Shown here piece by piece: positions 40,618 to 52,118 of a DNA stretch of 64,000 nucleotides (positions are counted from its first letter, which is position 1; every line of letters starts with the position of its first letter). The position numbers and the translations under genes are program-made. The notes beneath the pieces were generated by a model, which did no database searches, was not told the DNA's origin, and saw only the letters and a program-made list of their open reading frames with translations. The DNA lies in contig BCHX01000006.1 of NCBI GenBank assembly GCA_001599755.1, positions 1,785,336-1,849,335 on the forward strand, written 5' to 3'. Origin of the DNA: Gliomastix tumulicola. Its lineage: Eukaryota; Ascomycota; Sordariomycetes; Hypocreales; Bionectriaceae.

Positions 40618-43155
40618 TCATGAGGGTCGCTCCTCGAAAGCACCCATTTTCTCCAGGGAGCCGGCGAGCCTGCGGTAGTCTCGGAGGAGCTCGAGGACCT
40701 CGTTCAGCTTCAGATCTCCCGGGTTCTGCAGCTCCATGAAGCGCTTGTTCGGGGGTGCGATCTTGGGAGGTTCCTTTTTGGGGGCTTCCTTTTTGGGAGC
40801 CTCGGTCTTTGGGGGGAGAGCAGCTGCAATGTCAGGGAAGGCCTAGAGTCGGAACAAGTTAGCAGAAGGTCCTTGATACTATGCCTCCACGAACAAGGCC
40901 AAAAGTCCAGAGAATGAGGGGGTAAAGCAAAGCTCACCGTCGCTAAATCACCACCGTCGGCAGGCTTGTTGGCGTCTTGGTTGCTGTTGCTACTGCTAGG
41001 AGGCACCGCAATCGAATTACGGCCGAAGCTACGAAGCATACCGTCGATCTGGCTGGAGAACCTCGCCACGGGGGTGAACGTGTGGCTCAGACTACGCATC
41101 TGGTTCAGCACGGGAGGCGTCTGTGCCGTTGTTGACGGCGTCGAAGTCGGCGCCGGCGCCGGCGCAGGCACAGATTTGTCCTCTCCGAAGAAGCCCATGA
41201 GCTTGGAGGAGTTCACGCTACGACCACTGACGGTACTATCCGTGCTGGGGTCGCGCTTCTTGTTCAGGAAGCTCTGCACGCGGTCCTCGGGTGAGGGGCG
41301 CTTTGGCCGCTCCGTGGCTTCGCCTCCGGCACCGTCGTATGCACTGACGCCTTCCTCGTCTGGTGGAGGGGTGCTGACGAGCTTCCGGGCGTCATCGAGG
41401 GTGCGGGGGACGGCGATGGCCTCCAGTGGACCGTCCTGGCTCTCTCGAATCTTCCCGAGGAGGAACTTGTAGCTGTCACCAAGACTGGTGGTCACGGTCT
41501 TGAGCCCCTGGTCAGCCGTGTTGAAGACGGCGTCGCTGGCGGCTCCAAATGCTTGCGCCGGGTTGGGGACCAGCTCGCTGAGCCGTCTGTTCTTGGGCGG
41601 CACCGCTAATGACTTCTGCCCAGAGGTCCATGCCGGCGTTTTGAAGGGTCCCGCCGTCGCCTTGGTTGTCTCCGGCTCGCTAGGCGACGACTCATGGATG
41701 TACGCCGGCGGGAATGTCTCTGATCTGGGTGATCGTGGGACCTTGGGCGGCCCTGACGGTAGCTCATCCGACCTGAGCGTAGCCAGATCGACCGTCTGCA
41801 AGAAGCTGATGGCGGCTTCGAGGTTGGTCAGGCAGTACGCAGCTTCGCCGCTGAGCTTGGGCTCCCAACGGAAGTACTGGATGAAGTTGATGTCGCTGAT
41901 AACGTGCAGGTTCTCCGGAGGCAGAGTGATGAGCGTGAAGATGAGCATGGGCATGATCTCGTCGGCGGAAGCAGACGGGTGGAAGTGGGCAATGGTATCC
42001 ACGATACTCCTGTGTGCTGCCTTTAGGTGGTTGAGCTTGCCGACGGGGTACCTGGACTCGGACATGCGGACGAGGTCATCCCGCGCCGGGGCGAGCTTTT
42101 CCCTGATCTCACTTGTTTCGGTCGCCGTTGCCTCGGGGGAGATTTCAGCACCGTCTCCCAGCTCAACGCCCAGGTCCGCAGGCCCGATGCCGACCAGGGC
42201 CAGAGCGGCCGTCTTGGAACGCAGCTTGCCGTCCAGCGCCTCATCCTGCGTGCTCTTGTGCCGGTAGATACGATCGTATATCCCCTCGCACACCCTCCGC
42301 TCGACGGCCTCCTCCAGCAGGTGCTGCTTGACATCACGCGACTTCCTGGCCTGCTTGCGATCCGCCAGCTCCTCCGTCGTGATCATCTGCTGCTCATGGT
42401 CGGCCTTGGGCACCTCGGAGATGCTGCTGCTGCTGTTGTTGCTGTTGCTCAGCGTCGACGGCTTGCGCTGGAAGCGGCTGGTGGCGGAGGAGATGGACGA
42501 GGACGGCGAGGGGTCGCGGCTGCGTCTCGTGGACAGGGCGCTGGCGCTGAGGTGGGTGGCGATGTTGGACGACGCCTGGGCGTAGAAGGTCTGGAAGAGT
42601 TCCGAGAGCCTGTCGATAGTGGGCGGGGTTTTGTAGATCTTCTTGGCTGCGAGGGAATCGATGAAGCTGTTGGAGATGGTGATGTTAGTTAATAAGATAT
42701 CTGCACGGTGGGAGGACGGGGGCCAGCTAGACCCAGCCTACCTATCCGTCAGAGAGATCAGCTCGATAGGGAGCACATCAAGCTCGATAGACGATCTGGT
42801 GATTTCGATTTCGATGCCGTCGTCCTGGGCAGGGCTCTCGGTCACGTCGAATGCGTCGGAGATGTTATGCTGGGCGGCATCCTCCTTGCCCGCGTCTGGC
42901 GAGAACGCGACGTGGAACGCCCGCCTCGGTTTATCTGCTGCTTCGTTCTCGGTACCGGAGGGTGCATCTTTCGAGGATGCTGGCAGGGCTGCCGTAGGCG
43001 CACTAAAGAGCATCATCGTGAGCTGTCAGTCTCCCCCCCAGAGTCGTTATCATCGAGGCAGGAGAAGCAGAAGGAGCAAGCGAAAGGGGGGAGGAGGGGG
43101 AGAAAGGGAAGGCCAGCACGTGTCTGCATCAGGTGCCAACGTACCTCGACGCCAT
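40618..43155 (-). CDS. VPS9-domain Rab5-type GEF (Muk1-like)
   Basis: Guanine nucleotide exchange factor for Rab5-family GTPases in endosomal traffic. Four exons: 43145-43155, 42742-43002, 40938-42666 and 40618-40842; introns 142, 75 and 95 nt; product 741 aa. The VPS9 domain shows the catalytic Asp in SADEIMP with Pro four residues later (about 324/328) and the Tyr-x2-Thr of AYCLTNLEAA (about 367/370), matching the Rabex-5 D/P and Y/T set. Upstream is a helical bundle (HLLEEAVERRVCEGIYDRI). The middle is Pro/Ser-rich. The tail has Pro-Lys repeats (EAPKKEAPKKEPPK) and a terminal helix, with no CUE domain seen, so it looks closer to Muk1 than Vps9. The 11-nt first exon is the weakest part; an in-frame ATG lies just inside intron 1. 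Confidence 0.85.
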
Positions 43156-45182
43156 TTTAAGTGTGCGGGCGTGTCCGTCAGTCAATGGCGGGGAAATATG
43201 CACATTGGGATCTTTCCAGGCTCGCGGAGGGGTCGTCGAGTGTCAGTTTTCGTCAGCGAACCCCCGATCGCAGGCATGAGGCAACGCCGGAATGTGGCTT
43301 ATGCACCAAAAGGTGGCAGTCAGTTTACCTAGCTCAGGTGCAGAGACAAGCTGTTAGCGGAGCTGTTAATGACTTGCAGGGTTTCCCGCGCGGATCCCCT
43401 AACACTGGAGGCGTCCAGGCTACGATTACGTATGCACGGAAAGACGAGCATTTTGCTACCAAAACGGAAGACAACGAGACGAGAACATGCTGTAATGCAA
43501 CGCCGCGATGCAACGCGAGGCCGGGGTGTGCTTCACATGGAATTTCTCAGGGACGCGGCGAACTCGAGTCTAGACAAAAACGCCGACACAAGGAGAAGAC
43601 GGAGTCGTGCAAGGGGGGGGGGAAACCCTCGGTCATCGGTGACGGGGTATCTGCAGGTATTTCGCACATATCCGGTAGCGGGTGGGATACCTCTGGGCGA
43701 CTTGGCGGGAAAGGGGTCCATCCAGCTGGAAGTCGGCAGGGCATCGTCACATCATCAACAGGCCTGTGATTTCAGGGTCCTCTCTGCTGCAAGAATATCA
43801 TGATGATGGCGGATCGGGGCCATATGCTGGGGCGTTACTGCTTACTCCGGGCCCTGTTCTGTGATACGGACTACATGAGGCTGTTGCTGGTTGACTTATG
43901 ACATGATTGATATGCAAGCCTGGGGCAGAAGAGCCGAGTTAGAGATATCTATTCCAAGGTATCGCCGGTCTGGTTGTGCCGCGATACGTCTACATGAGGT
44001 ATGTTGCACAATAATGCTCCAGGCAACTCGGAGTTCGAAATAAGCGGCCAGCACATCGATGAGGCCTGAATTTCCCAGGAACCACTTCGGGAGCCTGATG
44101 AGGCGAGGCATGCTCAACGACGCCTCTCAGGAAGATAACCTGGCAAACGTTAAGAAAAAAAATAAACATCTCACAAGTCCAAAGTCTAGACAGGCCTGTG
44201 AAGCCGCACACACTCACAATCACTGACGTGCCCGACCGACGATCGGTTCTCCGGACCCGAACCGACATGGTTGGTATGGATCCGAGAGCCTCCATCATAA
44301 CTGGAGCTATTAGCCAGCAAACGAAGGAGTTAGGAACTTAGCAATCATGACTTCGCATGTCTTGCATTATCTGCCGGGCTAGCATGTGCAAGTCTGCGGG
44401 CTCTCAGCGCCATGAGTGATGGCATCTTCGAGAACAAACCGAAAAGGTTCCCACCCACCCAACCTCATTGTGAGCCGCTTGGTTGTGGTTGTCACGAGCT
44501 ACCCATCCAGAATAGTGACCGGCGGACTGTCAGCGGAATATCCAACCTACTCTTGACATATCTGCCACGTCGCCGCTGACTGATAACGAGCCTTGATGTC
44601 CATGTTCTCAGCGGCACTTCACTTCCTCGTGGTGGCAGTTCCATGTGCTTTCCGGATCCGGAAGTCTGTCCCTGTGACGACACTCTAAGTTGACACTATT
44701 CCTTTCTGTCTACCATCTGCTAGCTCAGTTCACCCCGCGTAATCTCCCCCACTGCGAACGGGTCATTTCTGGGGCAGAGCAAGCTGGAGAGGCCCTGAAA
44801 CTGGTGTAGGTAAGCTCCCCCCGTGCTTCTGATACCCGAGGATCAAGATTCGGTAAAGACGGCTATCGAAGGGCCAACGTCGCCCTGGGATTGGACGGCC
44901 TGTCATCTCATCTATCCTTCAGCATCTTCAGATCTGAAGTCACTCGTGCTTCGATATCAGAGGCGCGGTACCTCCCCTCCGCAGATCCCAGGAACACCTC
45001 GAGACTGAGCCAGGCCTGGATCGGACTAGACTGAACAGAAATCCGTTGGAATCAATTGGCCAAGCCGAGGGAGGATACTGACGGCACGGGCACATTCAAA
45101 AGCTGGCCGGCCTCCGCGTTTCTCACCGTTCCGTCCTGAACACCACTTTTCACTTACACGCCCTCGTCATCCTGTCTTCGCC
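43156..45182. other. divergent region, VPS9 gene / acyl-CoA synthetase
   Basis: About 2 kb between divergent genes. No supported gene on either strand. A run of 10 G lies at 43613-43622. Confidence 0.5.
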
Positions 45183-47017
45183 ATGTCTGGGCCTCCGTCA
45201 CGGATCCGCTCCATCATCAACCACCTCACCGGCGCCTCCTCGAAGAAACAGGAGACGCCGCCGCACATCCACCACCTCTCGCCCACCTTCTTCCTCGAGC
45301 GCGCCGCCGCCATCGAGCCGGACGCAGACGCCATCTACCACGTCACGGCTGACGGCGTCCCCATCACGCGCAGCTATGCCGCCTTCGCCGACCGCGCCCG
45401 GGGACTCGCCTTCTACCTCCGGAAGAAGGGGTACAAGCGTGTCGGTGTGCTCGCGCCCAACACCCCGGCCTTCCTCGAGGCCATCTACGGCATCGTCGCA
45501 TCGGGCGGCATCATTGTCCCCGCCAACTACAGGCTGAAGGAGGATGACATCGCCTACATCTTTGAGTTCGCCGAGGTGGATGCCATCATCGTCGACCAGG
45601 AGTTTGAGAGCCTCCTCGGCCCGTTCAAGGCGAAGCACCCCAAGGTGGCGCTGCTGGTGGACATAGACACCTACATCAAGGACGGGCCAGGCAGCGGTCC
45701 GTACGACCAGGCCGTTCTTGAAGGCTTGCGGCACGACGAGGAGACGGGCTCCAAGGGGTGGGAGGCTCTGGATGCCCACGCTGATCATGAGGACGATACG
45801 CTGGCTATCCCGTTCACGTCGGGGACGACCTCGAGGCCCAAGGGCGTGCTGTACAACCATCGCGGGGCTTATCTCGCCGCTCTCGGCAATGTCATCGAGT
45901 CGAATCTGAGCGCCGGTCGCTGCCGATATCTATGGACACTTCCTATGTACGTCTTTCCTTGTCCCTTAGCCACTATTAGGTGGTTTCTTTGCTAACAACT
46001 CATCAGGTTCCATGCCATCGGCTGGACATTCCCATGGGCCGTCGTCGCCGTCCGCGGCCTAAACGTCTGCCTCCGAAAGATCGACTACCCCCTAATCTGG
46101 AGGCTCCTCAAGGAGCAGGGCATCACACACTTCAACGCCGCGCCGACTGTCAACACCCTCCTCGTTGCGGCCAAGGAGGCCGAGAGACTCCCACACCCTG
46201 TCCGTGTGACCGTGGCCGCCAGTCCGCCCAGCGGCCACCTCTTCGAGCAGATGTCGAAGCTCAACCTCAACCCAGTGCACGTCTACGGGATGACCGGTGA
46301 GACTTCCCTTACACTCCGTCCGACAAACACCCCTACTAACCACATGAAATCACAGAGACGTACGGCCCCATCACCAAGTCCTACCCCATGCCCGAGTGGG
46401 ACGTCCTCTCCTCCCAGGACAAGTACGCCAAGATGGCCCGCCAGGGCCACGGCTTCATCTCCAGCCTCCCGATCCGCATCATCAAGCCCGACCAGCCCGA
46501 GGGCGTGCTCATCGACGTGCAGAAGAACGGCGCCGAGGTCGGCGAGATCGTCTTCGCGGGCAACATCTGCGCCAAGGGCTACTACCGCGACGAGGAGGCC
46601 ACGCGCCGGCTCTTCGCGGGCGGCGTCCTGCACTCGGGGGACCTCGCCGTGTGGCACCCGGACGGCAGCGCGCAGATCTTCGACCGCGCCAAGGACATCA
46701 TCATCTCGGGCGGGGAGAACATCTCGTCGGTGGCGCTCGAGTCCATGCTCGTCGAGCACCCGGATGTGCTCGAGGCCGGCGTCGTGTCGGTGCCGGATGA
46801 GCAGTGGGGGGAGCGGCCTGTGGCGTTCATGACGGTCAAGGAGGGGAAGACGGTGTCTGGAGAGGACATCATCCTGTGGGCCAAGAACGAGTCGAGGATA
46901 AGCAGGTTCATGGTGCCCAAGGAGGTCAAGATCGTCCAGGAGCTGCCTAAGACGAGCACCGGCAAGATCCAGAAGAAGGACCTCAGGAAGCTGGCCATCG
47001 GGGAGGGACAATCGTGA
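45183..47017 (+). CDS. AMP-dependent acyl-CoA synthetase
   Basis: Adenylate-forming enzyme that couples a carboxylic acid to CoA using ATP. Three exons: 45183-45946, 46007-46296 and 46356-47017; introns 60 and 59 nt with CTAAC branch sites; product 571 aa. The AMP-binding core shows the P-loop FTSGTTSRPKG (about residue 211), the VYGMTETYGP motif, the GDLAVWHPDG hinge region (about 446) and the catalytic Lys in TSTGKIQKKDLR (about 554). The layout resembles the medium/short-chain (acetate/butyrate-type) acyl-activating enzymes more than long-chain FAA proteins. The P-loop has Ser where Gly is usual. There is no peroxisomal C-terminal signal (ends GEGQS) and no clear presequence, so cytosolic location is likely. 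The acid substrate cannot be read from sequence. Confidence 0.9.
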
Positions 47018-47182
47018 TTTTTTCTGAGCTCCTGCAACTCTTGGATATCTGAACACATAATGGAGACCATGTATCTATGCGATATCTATGGCTTGGCCTA
47101 GCGAGTAGTTGATAGCGAGTAGTTGAACAAAGCTGAACGAGCTTCGAAAGCATCATAGCATATCATGAGTTGACACGCCCTG

Positions 47183-48085
47183 TTATCCCGATACATTTGC
47201 TGGAAACTGTGCACCGCCCTTGCCCTCATCAAGCCCATCCAGCATGCTGACAGCCTCCTCATCGAGCTCAAAATGAAGCACATCTAGATTCTCCCGCATC
47301 CGCTCTGGACTCTCCGTCTTCGGTAGGGGAACCCAGCCTTTCTGGAGACTGTACCGAACTAGCACCTGCGCAGGCGATTTCCCATACCTTTCCGCGATGC
47401 CGCACAGCGTAGTATCGCCAAGTCTAGCGCCAGTGGCCAGCGGGCTGTAGGCCTGGATGGTGATGCCGTGCTCTTGGCAGTACTTGACAAGCTCTCTCTG
47501 CTGACACCAGGGATGGAGCTTGGGGGGGATCAGACAGGCGAGCACAACGAAACAAAGATCCAGGTTGGCATTGCGCGCGTGCAGGGGTCACGTACTCACC
47601 TCGATTTGATTCACGCTCGGCGGCCAAGAGGTTGCGTAGTCTCTCATCTCCTCGAGATGCCGGACGCCATAGTTACTTACCCCGATCGCCTTCACCTTCC
47701 CCTCCTCCTTCAACCTCTCCAACGCAAGCCACACCTCCCTCCGCGCACCATCGCTCTTGAACCACGGCGTGTGCACGAGGAACAAATCCACATAGGCGTC
47801 CTCCGTGGAGCCACCCAGCCTCCGGACACTCTCCAGCAGCGACCCGTACCGCTCGTCGATGCTGCCGCCAAGCCACGTCTTGATCTTCGTTGTAAGGAAG
47901 ACCTCAGCCCTCGGCACGCCAGACCTAGCGACAGCGGACGCAACCTGGGCCTCGGATCGGTACAGCTGTGCAGTGTCCAGGTGTCGGTAGCCAGCATCGA
48001 GGGCGGCAAGACAAGCAGCCTCACAACGGGAGGGGTGGATCTTGTAGACGCCGAAGCCGATGCGAGGCATGGGCAGGGTGTCCAT
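47183..48085 (-). CDS. aldo-keto reductase
   Basis: NADPH-dependent reductase of aldehydes and ketones; specific substrate unknown. The exons are 47600-48085 and 47183-47518, separated by an 81-nt intron (donor GTGAGT); product 273 aa, normal for the family. The catalytic tetrad is visible as D37 and Y42 (HLDTAQLY), K67 (LTTKIK) and H105 (LFLVHTPW). GVSNYGVRHLEEM and the later CQEHGITIQAYSPLATG are typical of the AKR barrel, and PLPKTESPERMREN gives the NADPH-binding segment. The short N-terminal start at 48085 has no in-frame ATG before it. It is convergent with the acyl-CoA synthetase and divergent from the GFA-fold gene. Confidence 0.9.
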
Positions 48086-48423
48086 CGGGGGAATGCCCGT
48101 GTGCTGGGGGGTTTCAGCTGGCGGTGGTGGCCCTGTGTCTGGTCTGGTGAGATGTTTGGGTTCCAGAGTGCAATAAAAGGAAGTTATTCCCCGGTGGGCC
48201 TGGCAGCTTGCACCAAAATCGGTGAGTAAGACATTTCGTCACCCTTCAACCACATCGAACCACCTTCAATTTCGACGTCACCCACCCAGCCGCCTCATTT
48301 TCAATCTTGTCGAGATCTCGCCTTTCTTTTCTCAAGCCAATTCGTCTTCTCCCGTATTTCCGACCTGTCGATTAGCGTCTATTTCAGCCTTCGTTTCCCT
48401 TCAATTGACTGATCTCTGTCCTG
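48086..48423. promoter_or_regulatory. 338-bp divergent promoter, aldo-keto reductase / GFA-fold gene
   Basis: The two start codons are 338 bp apart on opposite strands. The plus-strand side is CT-rich, as in many fungal leaders. No clear TATA box. Confidence 0.55.
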
Positions 48424-49330
48424 ATGACGGAACTACGGCCCCTCCGGGGTGGCTGTCAGTGTGGTCGCAACCGTTACATCATCGCGGTTCCCGAAGATGG
48501 CGTGAAGGACGCACGAGTCATCTTCAACACGGAGCCGACTCACCGTACGTATCTCCCACCATAACGTGACCGATTTTGATGGGAAAATGTGACATCGAAA
48601 AGAAGGGGGAGAAACGAAAGCCCGGGGCAGGAGGGAAGCTCGTGGCATAGCATGGCCTGACCAGAAGACAGAGATCCCACTTGCAACGCCTTTGGCCGCG
48701 TATATCCGCGTCCCCCTCGCATGGTACCACTCCACGACGCACAGCTACTTTGAGGACGAGACGCACACCATGATCCGGCGCGTGTACACGCACCCGACGC
48801 AGGAGCACTCCAAACGCCACTTCTGCGGCTTCTGCGGCACCCCGCTGTCCTACTGGTCCGAGAGCCCCCTGAGTGAGGCCGACTACATCAACCTGACGCT
48901 CGGAAGCCTCATGCAGGAGGACTTGGCCGACCTCGAGGACATGGGTCTCCTGCCCGATGACTCAACTGAGGAGGAAGAGGGGGAGGCGGGGGAGGAAAAG
49001 GAGGGGGCAGAGGTGGAGGGGGAGGAGGAGGAATGCAAAGAGGCCGGGCCTGTAAGCACGACGGGCTCTGCATCTCTGAGCACAGCACTGCGAGCGTCGT
49101 ACAGTGTTCCCTGGTTCGAGGGGCTCGTCGAGGGAACGAGACTGGGCAGGTTGACGCGGTCCCATGGCATCAAGAGGACGCAGGACGGGAGGGTCAAGAT
49201 TGAGTGGGAGGTTGTCGAGTTCAATGGGGATGATGAGGACACCGACATGGAGAACCTGGCCCAGGGACCCAGTGCTGCGACGCCAGCTAAGCGAAAGAGA
49301 GAGAGCACCGGCGCTACTCCTCGAAAGTGA
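48424..49330 (+). CDS. GFA / CENP-V-fold zinc protein with acidic insert
   Basis: Member of the glutathione-dependent formaldehyde-activating (GFA) / CENP-V fold; biochemical role not established for this group. The exons are 48424-48544 and 48672-49330, with a 127-nt intron; product 259 aa. Zinc ligands are seen in GGCQCGRNRY (C11, C13) and in HFCGFCGTPLSYW. Unlike short bacterial GFA proteins it carries a long Glu-rich insert (about residues 145-175) and a basic tail KRKRESTGATPRK that could be a nuclear signal. WYHSTTHSYFEDETH fits the fold between the zinc motifs. The acceptor at 48671 is the only one that gives the right frame. The aldehyde-linked neighbour is suggestive but does not prove function. 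Confidence 0.8.
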
Positions 49331-50351
49331 CCATGTTCGAGGTTGCATGAACTCATTCACAATCCATTATTCGAAAACCCCTGACCCTGCACACGTGAGA
49401 CATGCCAGCCGCAGATTGATTCCCAAGTTCGATGTCCATGGAGCATATGCAGGCCCTTCTTGTCTGATCTAGAGACGCAATACATCAGCAAAGCGGGAGG
49501 AATGACAGGGGTTTAGCTATCGTTTGACCCAGGTGACACACAGCACAGACACTCGGGAGGAGGCATGAGGTAGCACAAGGGTAGACTCGGTCCATGTGGA
49601 GAGTCGGCAGGATTCCGAGGTGACCATTGCGTTCTGGTTGACCCCAGACGACCTAGATCTTAGACCTAGAGGAGTAACAGAGCAGAGTCGGTGCAACAGA
49701 ATATGCAGCACAGACCGATACAGCAGGTCACGAGCTGCCGCCGGTCATGGCGACCCCGGTGTCCCATTCTGGACATTCTTCTCACGAAACTTCATGATTC
49801 AAGGTCTCCCATCGCCTAGCTTTGGTCTCAACAAGGTCCCAAGTCCCAGATAGACGAGACGAATTCCAAGCGGGGGAGGGGTAGACCGGGGTTGATGATG
49901 GGCATCAAACGTTTCACGAGTCGTCCGAACCCTGCTAGGTGCGCATCAACGTGCAGAGGTAGCCCCGTCCGATAGCAGCAACTTGCGAAACGTGACCCAT
50001 GCGCAGGGCATTCTCATCGAAACAAGCCACTTAGTGATAACCCGCCGTTTACGGAAGAGACCGACGTGTCTACGGGTGAAACAGCGGCAACTAGGACACA
50101 AATTCCAGTAGTCGAGGGGACAGCATCTTACAACAGAGAAAATTGGTTGGACGGTAAGAGTTAGCCAGCTAGGCATACCTGATTATCCAGCACCGTACGC
50201 CAATACTGGACGCATGTGCTTTTCTAGAGTCCAGGGAGCCCTTCTCGCAGGCGCTTGATGACACCATCGGCAAGACATACCCATGTCTCTCGAGCGATAC
50301 GTGTGCATGCGCATGGCTGTGAGGCTGATTTGGGGGTGGGCTCGTGGTCTT
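49331..50351. other. intergenic after the GFA-fold gene
   Basis: About 1 kb without a supported gene. It must contain the GFA-fold gene's 3' UTR. Confidence 0.5.
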
Positions 50352-51619
50352 CTAGATGGTTGGAGGAATCGAAGTCTGAAGTCTCAACCCTGGGCTTGGG
50401 GGTGGAGGGTTGCAGCGTGGGGTTTCACTTGGCCAATTGATATGAGGGATATGTGAGGGGTAAAATGTGATGGGAATGCATGGGCAGATTGAGTCTGACT
50501 GGTTGTTGTGTGCTGTTGTCGTGGGAGCATCGCCCTGGCTCGACGTCCCAAATTCCCAGTGTTCTAATGCCCCACTTTTTGTCTCCGACACACCACAGGC
50601 AGCGGCGCTAGATCGCGACTTCCTTTTCAGGGACCAACTTGCAAATGCGCAAGGAAAGAGCGAATAGAACTGTCTTCCGTGCCTGAAAACAGGTACCCGC
50701 GGCACTGAGACATATCTTCGGACTGCTGCATCGTACAACACGATCCCGACTATCGTCCCGACTTCGCCAGTCTCCGCATCTTCCTCATGTACATGCAACC
50801 TCAGACGGCCGTTGCTGTGCCTCGCGCGTGGGGTGGAGACCTGTACCCTGAGCGTTGGTGCGGAAAGCTGGGGTTCACCATTCTCGTTTGGCCCTTCGGA
50901 GACACGGCCCGAAGACTCGATTGGGTCGGCGGAACGAGAGCCACGAGAGGGGATGTTGCTGCTTTCGGTGCTGGCCACGAGGACACAGGCACGGGAGAGC
51001 AGAGACTCTCTCCTGATGTTTACCTCTGTCTCTTCTCGACGCTCTGGGAGATCTTCAGGCCCAAACTTCCGACTGGTCGACCTCTGGGCAGCAAGAGGCA
51101 GGACGGCTGGCGGTCAGATCAGGGCAGTCTCGAGGACTCAAACCAAGCATTCCAAGGATGCCAATTTGATCTTTGGCGCACAAGGCTAGTCCAGGAGAGC
51201 TCCTAGCTCCCAAGCATCAGTTCTCACAGCTACCCCGCTGTGGGGTTGTGGTGGTGCGAGCCAGGTGAACATGGAAGCATCTCTGCCCGTCTCAAGCTGC
51301 AGTATTCCCCGATTGTCCTGCCCGGGCCCCTGGGCGACAATTCGAAACGTTCGCAGGGGAGGAGGCTGGACTGGCAGGGAATCACGCAACCCGATACGAG
51401 GGCCAACCTCACCTGAGCGCCTAGTCTTGACTACTGACGGTACGACGGTACAGCCTCGGCCGCTTGGCTCAAACGACACGATCCCTGGGACCCCATTGAT
51501 GAAGCCTGTACAAACAGCTGATGGTGAGCTTTTTTAGCGTCGCAAGCGGGAAGCTCACTCCCCACACAGGATCTCTCCGTCTTCCGTCGTCCTCCACCTC
51601 CACGCCCAGGGCTTGCCAT
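50352..51619 (-). CDS. candidate gene, unknown protein (weakly supported)
   Basis: I do not recognise this protein. Three exons fit: 51559-51619, 51228-51505 and 50352-51083. The donors are GTGAGC and GTGAGA, the acceptors TTGTACAG and TTGCTGCCCAG, the second with a CTGACC branch site and pyrimidine tract; phases close to give 356 aa. The start MASPGRGGGGRRKTER has A at -3. Coding-like stretches are FINGVPGIVSFEPSGRG, GQDNRGILQLETGRDASMF and RLRLHVHEEDAETGEVGT, the last followed by a Tyr/Val-rich strand region. The C-terminal 60 residues are Pro/Ser-rich and may be false read-through. A short 42-nt in-frame intron near 51381-51422 is possible. The evidence is splice geometry and composition only. 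Confidence 0.35.
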
Positions 51620-52118
51620 TATCGCTGTCTGCTGCCAATGGTCAGCCGTTGTTCTGGTAACTGTACAAGCACCAGTGACATCTCTCTTCAAATATTCGGC
51701 CTGTGCTGACCTTCTTCGGTCGACACGGTCCGATGCGGAACTGTGACCCATCGGCTCGACGGTGCCTTTAGCCCTGCCTTGCCTCGCTCTATACTATCAC
51801 TCTCTCCCGTTCAATGTATCGATGTATTATGTATCTGTCCTCTTGTCTTGTCACATCCCCTGCAGCAAAGTATCTCGTGACTGATCCTACCATCTCAGCC
51901 TCGGGAAAGTATATATAACACGGCCCTCCCCGACCCCCCATCCCGTCGTCCCCTTCTGTTTCAACCCCCTCTCTATAGTGTCTACTATAGTGTCTACTGC
52001 CCTCACCACCTTAGCCTTTTGTGTTTTGATCAAGGTCCAATCTGGGATTGGACTCGTCTAAGAAGCCCTAGGCTAGCTAGATCAGACAAACTACAGCTTG
52101 TCGTCGACCACGGGCAAG
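51620..52118. other. promoter and leader region of the beta-glucosidase
   Basis: About 500 bp, mainly CT-rich, containing the TATA-like element listed separately and a repeated TAGTGTCTACTA near 51976-51999. It also must hold the promoter of the candidate minus-strand gene if that is real. Confidence 0.5.
51910..51918 (+). promoter_or_regulatory. TATA-like box upstream of the beta-glucosidase
   Basis: TATATATAA at about 200 bp before the ATG, followed by C/T-rich DNA of the kind found at fungal transcription starts. It is the clearest TATA element near a gene in the window. Confidence 0.55.

Noticed and set aside
50971..51023. Possible 53-nt intron (GTAAAC...GGCCAG) in the candidate gene
   Set aside because: Removing it shifts the frame out of the long open segment that follows.
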